This document shows, piece after piece, positions 15,504-23,732 of a stretch of 64,000 bases of DNA; within the stretch, counting starts at the first letter, position 1, and each line of letters begins with the position of its first letter. Source of the stretch: Stenotrophomonas maltophilia (GTDB taxonomy: Bacteria; Pseudomonadota; Gammaproteobacteria; Xanthomonadales; Xanthomonadaceae); assembly GCF_003970865.1 (NCBI RefSeq), contig NZ_RXLZ01000010.1, forward strand, positions 29,971 to 93,970, read 5' to 3'. The notes beneath the pieces are model-generated. The model ran no database searches, was not told the DNA's origin, and worked only from the letters and a program-made list of their open reading frames with translations. Position numbers and translations under genes: made by a program.

Positions 15504-16499
15504 TCACGCTACGGCGCGATCAGCTTCGCGTTCGGTGACCGCCAGGGCTTGTTCGATCAGGCTCCAGCCGGCGCCCGGGCGGTGCGCGCCCTCGCTCAGC
15601 ACCTGCCGGAATGCGCGACCACCGGGCTGGCCGTGGAACAGGCCGAGCAGGTGGCGGGTGATGTGCTTCAGCGCCAGGCCTTCGCCCAGTCGCGCCTCGA
15701 TGTAGGGGCGCATCGCGCGCAGCAGGTCACCACGCGCCTGCAGCGGGGCGCCGGTGTGCAGCGCCTCCAGCTGATGCAGCAGGTAGGGGTCGTGGTAGGC
15801 CGCACGGCCCAGCATCACGCCATCGACGTGCGCGGCCTGCGCCTGTACCGCCTCGATGCTGGCCAGTCCACCGTTGATCACCACCGGCAGTGCCGGGCGC
15901 TCCTGCTTCAGGCGGTAGGCCCAGTCATACTTCAGCGGCGGAACCTCGCGGTTCTCCTTCGGCGACAGGCCCTTCAGCCACGCGTTGCGCGCATGCACCA
16001 CCACCATCGCCGCACCGGCAGCAACCTGGCGGTCGACGAAGCTGGCAAACACGTCGTAGTCGTTGTCCTCGTCCACGCCCAGGCGGCACTTCACCGTCAC
16101 CGGGATATCAACCGCGTCGACCATGGCCGCCACGCACTCGGCCACCAGCACCGGCTCGCGCATCAGGCAGGCGCCAAAACGCCCGGCCTGCACGCGGTCG
16201 GACGGGCAGCCGCAGTTGAGGTTGACCTCGTCATAGCCCCACTCGGCAGCGATGCGTGCGGCCTGCGCCAGCAGGGCCGGATCACTGCCACCCAGCTGCA
16301 ACGCCAGCGGCTGCTCGCTGCGGTCGAAGCCGAGCAGGCGCTCGCGGTCGCCGTGGATGACCGCGTTGGCGTGCACCATCTCCGTGTACAGGCGCGCACC
16401 CGGCGCCAGCACGCGATGGAACACGCGGCAGTGGCGGTCCGTCCAGTCCATCATCGGGGCAACGGACAGGCGAATTTCTTCAGTTTTCAATATTTTCAT
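15504..16499 (-). CDS. dusA: tRNA-dihydrouridine(20/20a) synthase, N-terminus supplied by the integrated element
   Basis: FMN-dependent reductase that makes dihydrouridine 20/20a in tRNA. The family core is intact: LSVAPMMDWTDRHCR, NLNCGCPSDRVQ with catalytic Cys, VTVKCRLGVDE, VVHARNAWLKGLSPKENR, and INGGLAS. The first ten codons (MKILKTEEIR) and start region lie outside attL (16447-16472), so they come from the integrated element. The native start is found beyond attR at 40702. The gene should still be functional, but its upstream control region now belongs to the element. Confidence 0.93.
   Translation of the reverse strand: MKILKTEEIRLSVAPMMDWTDRHCRVFHRVLAPGARLYTEMVHANAVIHGDRERLLGFDRSEQPLALQLGGSDPALLAQAARIAAEWGYDEVNLNCGCPSDRVQAGRFGACLMREPVLVAECVAAMVDAVDIPVTVKCRLGVDEDNDYDVFASFVDRQVAAGAAMVVVHARNAWLKGLSPKENREVPPLKYDWAYRLKQERPALPVVINGGLASIEAVQAQAAHVDGVMLGRAAYHDPYLLHQLEALHTGAPLQARGDLLRAMRPYIEARLGEGLALKHITRHLLGLFHGQPGGRAFRQVLSEGAHRPGAGWSLIEQALAVTEREADRAVA
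16447..16472. repeat. attL in dusA
   Basis: 26 bp beginning TCCATCATCGG and ending GACAGGCG, identical to 40641-40666. In dusA it encodes the conserved LSVAPMMD segment, so recombination keeps the protein intact. Confidence 0.92.
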
Positions 16500-16624
16500 G
16501 CACTTACCGCCATAGATGGGTACACAGAGGCACCCGATTCTTCCTAGTTTTTCCCGCCAATTCCCATTCATCTGTACCATCCGCGTACCAACAGGAACGT
16601 GGTACACCGGGAGCTGGTACACCG

Positions 16625-17686
16625 ATGGCAACACTACAACCGCGCAACGGCCGCTGGCGCGCCATTGTGCGTCGAAAGGGTCATCCGACGCAGAGCAGGA
16701 CCTTCCCCACCAAGACTGCCGCGAAGACCTGGGGCGACCGCATCGAGCGCGAGCTCGCCGACTACGAGGCCAAAGGCGGCACCCCCGGAGAGAACCTGAC
16801 CATCGAGCAGCTGATCAGCTGGCGGATCGAGGATCTGGCCTCGGTGAAAGCTGCAGGCGCGACCCAGACAGGTAACCTGACCCGACTCCGTGAAGGGCTG
16901 GGCACCATCGTGGCCAGGCACCTGACGGCCAACGATGTGATCGAACACGCCCGCCGGCGCGTTCAGGGCAACCACATGAACGCCAAGGGGCACATTATCC
17001 CCCCTTGTTCGGCTGCAACCATGAACGTCGAGCTGGGGTTCCTGTCCGAGCTGCTGAAGCTGGCCGGGCCAATGAAGGGCGTGAAGCTGGCAAGCGACCC
17101 GGTGGCTGAAGCCCGCCCCGTTCTGCGACTGTTGAAGCTGGTCGGGAAGTCCAAGCAGCGTGACCGCCGCCCGACGGCCGAGGAGCTGCTGCGCCTGCAC
17201 GCCCACTTCGCAGCTGCAGAATGGCGGGCCACTATTCCCATGAGCGATATCGTCACTTTCGCCGTCCTCACGGCGAAGCGTGAAAGCGAGATTACGCGGC
17301 TGCAGTGGTCAGACCTTGACGCAGCAAACCGCACCGCGATGCTGAGGGACGCGAAGCACCCCCGCGCGAAGGTCGGTAACCACCGCACATTCCCCCTACT
17401 TGGCGAGTCTTGGGACCTGGTGCAGCGTCAACCGCAGATCCCTGGGGAGGACAGGATCTTCCCCTTCAACTCGAAGTCTGTCGGCACGGCTTTTACTCGC
17501 GCTTGCAGCAAACTCGGGATCTTGGATCTGTGCTTCCATGATCTGCGGCACGAAGCCACCTCTCGCTTGTTTGAGCAGGGCTACGATATCCCTGAGGTTG
17601 CGGCGGTTACGCTCCATCGATCATGGAATGAGCTGAAGCGCTATACCCAACTGCGACCAGAATCCCTCCACCGAGTTCCGATTTAG
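16625..17686 (+). CDS. int: Tyrosine-type site-specific integrase
   Basis: A 353-residue phage integrase. The N-terminal part is a short arm-binding domain (NGRWRAIVRRKGHPTQSRTF) followed by a core-binding SAM-like region. The catalytic domain shows Arg219 (TAKRESEITRLQW), His305-xx-Arg308 (HDLRHEATSRL), His331 (LHRSWNE) and nucleophile Tyr340 (KRYTQLRP). It starts 153 bases from attL, the usual position for an enzyme acting on that site. Confidence 0.95.
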   Translation: MATLQPRNGRWRAIVRRKGHPTQSRTFPTKTAAKTWGDRIERELADYEAKGGTPGENLTIEQLISWRIEDLASVKAAGATQTGNLTRLREGLGTIVARHLTANDVIEHARRRVQGNHMNAKGHIIPPCSAATMNVELGFLSELLKLAGPMKGVKLASDPVAEARPVLRLLKLVGKSKQRDRRPTAEELLRLHAHFAAAEWRATIPMSDIVTFAVLTAKRESEITRLQWSDLDAANRTAMLRDAKHPRAKVGNHRTFPLLGESWDLVQRQPQIPGEDRIFPFNSKSVGTAFTRACSKLGILDLCFHDLRHEATSRLFEQGYDIPEVAAVTLHRSWNELKRYTQLRPESLHRVPI

Positions 17687-17704
17687 GACGCGTGAGTGGA
17701 CACA

Positions 17705-18352
17705 ATGAATGACCAAACGGATTTCTCGGCACTGATCCGCATCACCTCGATGGACGCGTTGAAAGCAGCGACCGAGGCGCGCTCCAAAGCCGACTCTGCC
17801 AGCTATCGAATGGCGGTTCGACAGATTTTTGCGGGGGCCGAGGGCATCCTCTGGTACGCAAAATGCATGGCGCGCGCAGCCGCAAAAATTCAGCCAGAGA
17901 CCTACTCTGCATTGGAGATCGCCGCACTCAACGATGAAACCTATGCAGTTGCAGAGAACGGCACCGTAAGGACTAAGCCGAACTTCATACCGATGGTCCA
18001 CAGTATGAAATTGGTTGCCGACCTGATGTCCCGCAAGCAAGTGTCGAATGCCGACTTCACGTTCGGCCAAGAGATGCTGGCCACCATTAAGCAGGCAGTA
18101 GCAGTCCGCAATCGACTCACGCACCCGAAATCAGGCGACGATCTTCTAGTAACGGAGGAAGAGTTTAATGTCGTGGTCGCCTCTTGGGGGCTGATGCTTG
18201 CCTTCACACTGAACACGGCGCTTGAGGCTGACAAGCGCCTCGGCACCGGCATCTTTCCAGTAATTAAGACCCCTAAGGTTTCGCTGCTGGACGCACTCGT
18301 CGGTGCAACCCAGCATGACATGGACGCGGGAGATACGCCGCCAGTCACATAG
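17705..18352 (+). CDS. Uncharacterised protein with HEPN-like RNRLTH motif
   Basis: A 215-residue, mostly helical protein. The only hint of function is VRNRLTHPKSGDD (about residues 138-150), which fits the R-x4-H motif of HEPN ribonucleases in a helical context. A GTG at 17696 could also start it; the ATG at 17705 is preferred, though its ribosome-binding site is weak. The gene follows the integrase by 18 bases and could be co-transcribed. Functions of HEPN proteins in prophages include RNA-cleaving defence; here that is inference from one motif. Confidence 0.65.
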   Translation: MNDQTDFSALIRITSMDALKAATEARSKADSASYRMAVRQIFAGAEGILWYAKCMARAAAKIQPETYSALEIAALNDETYAVAENGTVRTKPNFIPMVHSMKLVADLMSRKQVSNADFTFGQEMLATIKQAVAVRNRLTHPKSGDDLLVTEEEFNVVVASWGLMLAFTLNTALEADKRLGTGIFPVIKTPKVSLLDALVGATQHDMDAGDTPPVT

Positions 18353-18488
18353 CTTCAACTGGTCGACCTCGCGCTAGTGCTGGCCGAGATCCCGCAGGCA
18401 TACCGTGTGAGCCGGGCTGTAAACAGCCCACGCAGCAACACCGAGCAGCTGCGGCAGCCAGTCGCCTAGGCCGACGCCGTCATCCCCG

Positions 18489-18839
18489 CTACTCCCAGCC
18501 GAACGGCGGCAGGATGTGTAGCTTGGCCAACCTGTTCGCGCGTACCGCCGATCGGTACGCTGCGATCTTGGCCACTTCCTCGCGTAGACGCGCCTCATGC
18601 CTGGCCTCCCATAGCTCAGCGCCGGCGCGGCCTTGCTCGTAGCTACTGCAGCGCCGGCATGACCCGCCTGGCCCGCTAAGTCCGTCCCGGTGCCGATCCA
18701 ACGTGGCCACCCAGCTATCGTCGTCCACACGCTGCGTCAGCGCGACGACCCACACCCCCTCGCAGGCGATCACGGTCAAAGGATCGGTGGGCAAGCTGGC
18801 CGAACGTGTCGTCCAGTAGAAGTCGGCGGGCAGCGGCAT
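18489..18839 (-). CDS. Uncharacterised prophage protein
   Basis: A 116-residue protein, start MPLPADFYWTTRSASLPTDP. Mid-region LTVIACEGVWVVALTQRVDD could be a small beta-sheet domain, followed by a Cys pair (GGSCRRCSSYEQGRAG) and a charged helix (ARHEARLREEVAKIAAYRSA). No family recognised. An in-frame Met at 18995 would extend it into the AT-rich regulatory region and is less likely. It reads toward the HEPN-like gene. Confidence 0.55.
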   Translation of the reverse strand: MPLPADFYWTTRSASLPTDPLTVIACEGVWVVALTQRVDDDSWVATLDRHRDGLSGPGGSCRRCSSYEQGRAGAELWEARHEARLREEVAKIAAYRSAVRANRLAKLHILPPFGWE

Positions 18840-18959
18840 GGCCGGCAGCTTACGGCTGGCCGTCGCAAAGGCTGCGACAAGGACTGGAGCAGCAGGCGTG
18901 AGCGAGTGCGGCGGCGAGGATGTTGATGGCCCCTTACGCGCTATAAGGTGCAAATTTTG

Positions 18960-19271
18960 AGGTGACCACGGGAAAGAGGTAACAAAGGTAACCAAGCCTT
19001 CAAAGTATGCAAATTTATCTCTAAAATCAATGCTTTATATGACCTGCATGAAGGTAACAATAGGGTAACCTTGGAGTAACCCGATTACCTATTAGGCAGG
19101 TAACATCGGCGGAGTAAAAATTCCTTATGAATCAATCACATTACTTCGTAATCAACGGGAAATTACCTCGTATCACCTCAAAAGGTAACCACCTCTATTC
19201 TTTTGCAATCAAAGGCTTAGCCCCTGATATGGGCCGTGTGTTACCTGGTTACCTCCTTCCCGTGGTCACCT
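18960..19271. promoter_or_regulatory. AT-rich region with GGTAAC repeats bounded by 24-bp inverted repeats
   Basis: Ends: 18960-18983 (AGGTGACCACGGGAAAGAGG...) and 19248-19271, inverted, matching at 23 of 24 bases. Between and within them GGTAAC recurs at 18978, 18987, 19053, 19064, 19099 and 19184, and as GTTACC at 19240 and 19248. The stretch is far richer in A+T than its surroundings and contains no gene. A cluster of repeats in AT-rich DNA fits an origin of replication with iterons or a multi-site operator; which one cannot be told here. Confidence 0.6.
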
Positions 19272-19449
19272 GAAAAATCGGGACTGTCGAGGGATGGCTA
19301 GTGACCGCCCGCAGGCAGCCTCGCAGGCGCCCCTCTCGCGCAGGGAACCGCAGGACCAGCCGGTGTCAGAGAACCCCGGAGAACGCCATACAGGGCCGGG
19401 ACTCGCCCTGCTGCAGGCAGTGCAGAAAAAGCCCCCTCTGAAGTGCGCA

Positions 19450-19477
19450 GGCGTGGCGGGGAGACGAGTGCGCACGC
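19450..19477. repeat. 28-bp direct repeat, left copy
   Basis: Starts GGCGTGGCGGGGAGACG and ends GTGCGCACGC; the identical sequence recurs at 20464-20491. The two copies enclose the rha gene and its tandem repeat tail. Confidence 0.85.
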
Positions 19478-19502
19478 TTGGAGGTAGAGGGCAAAATGGG
19501 GC

Positions 19503-20180
19503 ATGACCGCTACCGATCAGCTACCCATCCCGGTTGTCCGGGTGTCACCCACCGGCAGTGCCTTCACCACCAGCACGGACGTGGCCGCGTTCTTCGACAA
19601 GCGCCACAGCCATGTGCTGCGGGCCATAGAAGGGCTGTTGTGCGACTTGAGAGAGCACATTCATTGGCCGGAAAAGGCCGACGTGGGTGACCAATGGGAA
19701 GATCAGGAACATCAGCCCAATTTTGGGCTGATGTTCCCCGAAGAACTGTTCGAGGCCGCAGAGGTGGAGGTCAGGCTCGGAAACGGTGCGATCCGGCGCG
19801 ACCCGATCTACAACCTCAGCCGTGACGGGTTCGCCCTGTTGGCGATGGGCTTCACGGGCAAGCAAGCTCTCGCATTCAAGCTGGCCTACATATCGGCGTT
19901 CAACGCGATGGAAGCCAGACTCCGGCAGCCCTACGTGGCCCCCTTGGCTGAGGATCTGGAGTTCGCACGGGGCCTGCGCGTCAAAGACAAGCTCATGCTC
20001 CACGAGCAGGCCTACAAGGCCTCCCGTGCATTGAGCACTGCTACCAACGAGGACGAACGCCGCCAAGCCTATTGGCAGCTGTATCAGGTCAACACGACCC
20101 TCGGCGTCCCCATGCCCACCATGGAAGCGCTGGGAGTTGAGCCGCTGGCCACCAGCAACCGCTTGCCTCAGCCGCGCTGA
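19503..20180 (+). CDS. Rha family phage regulatory protein
   Basis: A 225-residue protein of the Rha (pRha) family found in lambdoid and other temperate phages. The conserved core is FTTSTDVAAFFDKRHSHVLR, then PIYNLSRDGFALLAMGFTGK, QALAFKLAYISAFNAMEARL. The C-terminal part (about 145-200) is a separate helical region. Rha proteins regulate phage development; their molecular action is not settled. The gene's stop lies in the first unit of the tandem repeat array, and a 28-bp direct repeat flanks the whole unit. Confidence 0.9.
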   Translation: MTATDQLPIPVVRVSPTGSAFTTSTDVAAFFDKRHSHVLRAIEGLLCDLREHIHWPEKADVGDQWEDQEHQPNFGLMFPEELFEAAEVEVRLGNGAIRRDPIYNLSRDGFALLAMGFTGKQALAFKLAYISAFNAMEARLRQPYVAPLAEDLEFARGLRVKDKLMLHEQAYKASRALSTATNEDERRQAYWQLYQVNTTLGVPMPTMEALGVEPLATSNRLPQPR

Positions 20181-20452
20181 ATCTGTCTTGCACCCCTCTG
20201 CCTTGCGGCCCCGCTGGGCTTCGGTCGCGCTGAATCTGTCTTGCCCCCCTCTGCCTGGCGGCCCAGCCGGGCCTCGGCCGCGCTGAATCTGTCTTGCGCC
20301 CCTCTGCCTGGCGGCGCAGCCGGGCCTCAGCCGCGCTGAATCTGTCTTGCCCCCTCCGCCTGGCGGCACAGCCGGGCCTCGGCCGCGCTGAATCTGTCTT
20401 GCGCCCCTCTGCCTGGCGGCCCCGCCAGGCCTCGATCTGAATCTGTCTTGTG
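20171..20452. repeat. Six-unit tandem repeat, period about 53 bp
   Basis: Units share GAATCTGTCTTG, starting at 20179, 20232, 20285, 20338, 20390 and 20439 (spacings 53, 53, 53, 52, 49). Each unit also holds a GC-rich part such as CTGCCTGGCGGC...GCCGGGCC that can fold. The first unit contains the rha stop codon. Unit-to-unit differences are point changes, not unique spacers, so this is not a CRISPR array. Confidence 0.85.
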
Positions 20453-20463
20453 CCCCTGCGGCG

Positions 20464-20491
20464 GGCGTGGCGGGGAGACGAGTGCGCACGC
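20464..20491. repeat. 28-bp direct repeat, right copy
   Basis: Exact second copy of 19450-19477, 1014 bp away in the same orientation, just before the AlbA_2 gene. Confidence 0.85.
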
Positions 20492-20547
20492 CGACTGTCA
20501 GACGCCTTGACCCGCACCCGGCGTCGCGGTCTCATGCGGCCTGACGA

Positions 20548-21726
20548 ATGGAGACCAATGGCATGGCAGCGGTCAGCAGGGAGTGGGTGGAGGCGCTGGT
20601 GCAAGACCGCGCGCAGGAGTCGGTGCATCTTGACTTCAAGCGCGAGCAGCCCTCCAAGAAGGAGGATGGCCGGAGGGAGCTTCTTAAAGACGTCTGCGCC
20701 CTAGCCAATACTGAGGGCGGGCGAATTGTGTACGGAGTCGAGGAGGACGACGATGCCTGCGCCTCTCGCATCGTGCCAATCACTGGTGAAGAAAGCGACG
20801 CTGCGCAGCGTCGCCTGGATCAGTCCATCGTGGACGGCATCCAGCCAAGGCTTGTGGGATGCACGGTCACAGCACTCGCTGTCGCTTCCGGATACGTGTT
20901 GGTGATTGATGTCCCACCGCAGTACGGCGGGCCCTTTCAGTCCTCCTTCAACAACCAACGGCGATTCACTTACCGTCAGGGAACCATAAACATCGATATG
21001 GACTACAACCAACTCCGCGCCGCATTCCAAATGCGCGGTAGGGCACTGCAGGAAGCATCAGCATGGCGACGCTCCCGGCTGAACCACATCAATGACGCGA
21101 TCCGCAAGAAGCGAATGGTGGATAGGGCTTGGCTCCTCGTCCACATCATGCCTTTCAGTGCGTTGTTCGACGGAAACCTGATCGACCTTAACGCTCTAGC
21201 AACGTCCAACCGAAGTGTGATCCACGAGCATGCTGACTTCCGTACATTCACTGCCGACGGCCTGCTCTACCAAGATGCGCGGCCAGGTGAGCGCCCGGAG
21301 GAGTTCGCTAGGTTCTTCCGCTCTGGCTTGACTGAATTCGGTTGGCTCGGAGACCGGCGACCGTCCGATGGCAAGCTACTCATTCGGGGGCTGACAGCAG
21401 CCATGACCATCCGCCATCTGGTACATCGCTGCGCGCGTATTCTGGTGGAGCTCGGCGTCTCAGGGCCTGCATACATTTCGCTGTCGGGCTTGCTGATCGA
21501 AAGCCACCGCCTTCACTACCGCGGCCCTGACTTTGACGAGCAGACGCCAGAGCCTTGGGAATCCGAGATGGAACCTCCAATGCTCGAAGTGAGCAGTTTG
21601 TCCGAGCTGGCCTCTTCTCCAGATATCTGGTGCCGTCGGCTATCCGACATGCTGTTTCAGACTTTCGGCCTGGAGCGCTGCCCCTATTACGACCGCGACG
21701 ACACATGGAAGCCGCCCCGCCATTAG
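20548..21726 (+). CDS. AlbA_2 (Schlafen-type) domain protein
   Basis: A 392-residue protein. The N-terminal 150 residues carry an AlbA_2 domain: VHLDFKREQPSKKEDGRREL, then LKDVCALANTEGGRIVYGVE, and later VLVIDVPPQYGGPF. This nucleic-acid-binding fold is shared with Schlafen proteins and often occurs in phage-defence or regulatory proteins. The C-terminal 240 residues are unrecognised and helical. Start is at 20548, with an alternative Met at codon 6. Lower GC than the tail genes suggests separate acquisition as prophage cargo. Confidence 0.8.
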   Translation: METNGMAAVSREWVEALVQDRAQESVHLDFKREQPSKKEDGRRELLKDVCALANTEGGRIVYGVEEDDDACASRIVPITGEESDAAQRRLDQSIVDGIQPRLVGCTVTALAVASGYVLVIDVPPQYGGPFQSSFNNQRRFTYRQGTINIDMDYNQLRAAFQMRGRALQEASAWRRSRLNHINDAIRKKRMVDRAWLLVHIMPFSALFDGNLIDLNALATSNRSVIHEHADFRTFTADGLLYQDARPGERPEEFARFFRSGLTEFGWLGDRRPSDGKLLIRGLTAAMTIRHLVHRCARILVELGVSGPAYISLSGLLIESHRLHYRGPDFDEQTPEPWESEMEPPMLEVSSLSELASSPDIWCRRLSDMLFQTFGLERCPYYDRDDTWKPPRH

Positions 21727-21743
21727 TCGCACACTCCAACAGA

Positions 21744-21770
21744 GAAGGCCGCTGTTAAGCGGCCTTCTTT
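21744..21770. terminator. Bidirectional terminator
   Basis: GAAGGCCGCT (21744-21753), loop GTTA, AGCGGCCTTC (21758-21767), then TTT. It separates the AlbA_2 gene from the convergent methyltransferase. Confidence 0.8.
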
Positions 21771-21785
21771 CGTAAGCGCCTGAGA

Positions 21786-22496
21786 TTAGTGACTACCCAA
21801 TCTGCTGGTGGCCACGTCGTAGTAGTGCCGGGTCATCTCTATGCCGGTCCACGCGTAGCCCTCCGCACCCGCAGCCACCAACGTGGTGCCGGAACCGGCG
21901 AACGGATCGAGGATGCGCCCGCCCTGCTCACAGATCCGCACCAGCTGGCGCATGAGGTCGGTCGGCTTGCCGGTGAGGTGGTGCTTGTCCGACTTGCGCA
22001 CCGCCTCGCGGAAGACACCCGGCAGCGTTGGCGCCGCCCGGCCTAGCGGCATCCCGCCCTTGCTGCCCCATACGACGTACTCGGCTTGGTTGGAGAATCG
22101 GCCGCGCTGCGGCCGCACGCCGCCAGTCTTGTCCCACACCGCCACACCGCGCCAGATGAAGCCGGCGCACTGCAGCGCATCGGTAGTCAGCGGCAGCTGC
22201 CGCCAGTCGGTGAACAGCAACACCGGCGCACCATCGCGCAAGACGCGGTTGCACTGCGCCAGCCAAAGCTGCATCCACGCCAGGTGCGAACGCTGGTCGC
22301 GTTCGTCGCTGGGGAAGTCCGCGTGCAGGTATGGCCCGCTGCTCTGCATGTACTTCTCGTTGGGGCTGCGCTGGCGAGCGGAGGCGTGGACGCCACCGCT
22401 GGCATACGGTGGATCAGTGATGAGGGCGTCGAAGCTGTTGGCCGGCAGGGTCGGCAGGATGGTCAGGGCATCGCCGTGGATCAGTTCGTTCTTCAT
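21786..22496 (-). CDS. Prophage site-specific DNA methyltransferase
   Basis: A 236-residue amino-methyltransferase. Catalytic DPPY (28-31) precedes the AdoMet-binding LDPFAGSGTT (196-205), the beta-class order seen in N6-adenine and N4-cytosine enzymes; the target cannot be read from sequence. There is no restriction partner nearby, so it is an orphan enzyme, perhaps protecting phage DNA. Its start lies inside the com reading frame (83-bp overlap). Confidence 0.9.
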   Translation of the reverse strand: MKNELIHGDALTILPTLPANSFDALITDPPYASGGVHASARQRSPNEKYMQSSGPYLHADFPSDERDQRSHLAWMQLWLAQCNRVLRDGAPVLLFTDWRQLPLTTDALQCAGFIWRGVAVWDKTGGVRPQRGRFSNQAEYVVWGSKGGMPLGRAAPTLPGVFREAVRKSDKHHLTGKPTDLMRQLVRICEQGGRILDPFAGSGTTLVAAGAEGYAWTGIEMTRHYYDVATSRLGSH

Positions 22497-22671
22497 GGGT
22501 AGAGCCTTCTTCGTGGTGTCGCTCGCGGCGATCCGTGGAGAGGCTCTGGGCCTTCATGTGATTCATGTCCCCACACCGGGGGCATTTCATTTGTAGATCG
22601 TAGGCACCTGTCGCTTTGGCCAACAGGCGCGCACAGGCGCCGCAGCGCAGGTTCTGTCGTGCTTGATTCAT
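22414..22671 (-). CDS. Com-like zinc-ribbon translational regulator
   Basis: An 85-residue protein beginning MNQARQNLRCGACARLLAKA, then MKCPRCGDMNHMKAQS. The two CxxC pairs match phage Mu Com, an RNA-binding protein that opens the ribosome-binding site of the overlapping mom modification gene. Here too a modification gene (methyltransferase) starts inside the com frame. The Com start overlaps the portal stop. Its C-terminal third, past residue 50, is translated from bases also coding for the methyltransferase in another frame. Confidence 0.8.
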   Translation of the reverse strand: MNQARQNLRCGACARLLAKATGAYDLQMKCPRCGDMNHMKAQSLSTDRRERHHEEGSTHEERTDPRRCPDHPADPAGQQLRRPHH

Positions 22672-23732
22672 GCCGCTGCCACACCCAGCTCGAAGGCGTC
22701 GAAGCGGATCACCTCCTGCCCCAACCACTCGTTGATAGCGGTCATACGGGTCTGCAGCGGGGCGAGTTCCATCGCCGCCCACACTGTCGCTGCATCCCGG
22801 ATCGAGCCAAAGCCGCCGCTGTTCTGCGGGACGATACCGAGCAGCTGCGGCGGAACCCGCAGCGCAGCCAGCATGTCATCGCGGGTCACGCTCTTGATGC
22901 CGGTGAATTCATCCCTGGCCGCCACCTCGCTGACCGGGATCACCTGCAGGCCGTCTTTCTTCCCGTTGGGAGAATGCACGAACAGGTTCTTGAAATTGCC
23001 CGGCCCGCGCGACTGACGCAGTGCCTCGCGCAGCGCATCCACGTCCATGCCCTCGGGCTGCGGGTCGGTCATGTACAGGATGTAGCCCGCGTGCGAGCCG
23101 TTGTTGTAGTACTTGCGTCGGAACAGCGTAGCCGATTCGTTCAGCAGCGCAGCCTGCACCGCTGGCATCCACTCTGGCAGGCCGTAAATCTCCTGGTCGG
23201 CATCCGCCTCCCGTAGCTGGAACACCTCACCGGCTGGAAACTCATGCTCTACCCGACCGGTGCGTACCTGGAAGAACTCACCGGGCTGCACGCCACGGCG
23301 CATGTACTGCGCCAGCGGCACGGCAAGGCTGTGTGCGGTACCGGACATGGCACGCCGGCGTTCGACGTAGCCCATGCCGAAGGTGGTGTAGTCCAGCGCC
23401 AGCTGCGAGAACGCCTCGCGGCTCAACAGCCGGTGCGGTCGGAACGTGCGCACCAGCATGTTGCGCTTGAACGTCAGGCCGCTGTGCAGGTATGGGTTGG
23501 AGCGCGTCGTGCGAGACAGGCCATACAGATCCACCGGCGGCTCGAAGTAGCGGCCATTGCGCCAGCATTCGAGGTAGTCGAGGAAACCGCGCGATTCCAG
23601 CACCGGGCTGGCCTCGCCAAAGGTGAAGGCTTCGATACTCACCGGCGGCGCGGCGATGGCGCCCTGGTCGGCGTCGGTCACCGCCGGCAGCGTGCGCGAG
23701 GTGATCGAATCGTTCGGGGGCTCCGTTGTCAT
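22668..23732 (-). CDS. P2-like portal protein (gpQ), N-terminus rebuilt by deletion
   Basis: A 354-residue PBSX/P2-type portal. From about residue 33 it follows P2 gpQ: IEAFTFGEASPVLESRGFLD, ECWRNGRYFEPPV, LNESATLFRRKYYNNGSHAG, and a conserved end GWLG-type region (NEWLGQEVIRFDAFELG). The first 20-30 residues (MTTEPPNDSITSRTLP) are read from the antisense of a tail gpI fragment, so the authentic start and the terminase gene that should adjoin it are lost. The protein might still be made, but without capsid genes it has no partner here. Confidence 0.85.
   Translation of the reverse strand: MTTEPPNDSITSRTLPAVTDADQGAIAAPPVSIEAFTFGEASPVLESRGFLDYLECWRNGRYFEPPVDLYGLSRTTRSNPYLHSGLTFKRNMLVRTFRPHRLLSREAFSQLALDYTTFGMGYVERRRAMSGTAHSLAVPLAQYMRRGVQPGEFFQVRTGRVEHEFPAGEVFQLREADADQEIYGLPEWMPAVQAALLNESATLFRRKYYNNGSHAGYILYMTDPQPEGMDVDALREALRQSRGPGNFKNLFVHSPNGKKDGLQVIPVSEVAARDEFTGIKSVTRDDMLAALRVPPQLLGIVPQNSGGFGSIRDAATVWAAMELAPLQTRMTAINEWLGQEVIRFDAFELGVAAA

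Noticed and set aside
20171..20452. Possible CRISPR array
   Set aside because: Units are nearly identical along their full length with only point differences; there are no unique spacers and no cas genes.
23623..23691. Complete tail protein I with start at 23623
   Set aside because: The first residues are read from antisense portal DNA; homology starts only near VREVIESFGG.
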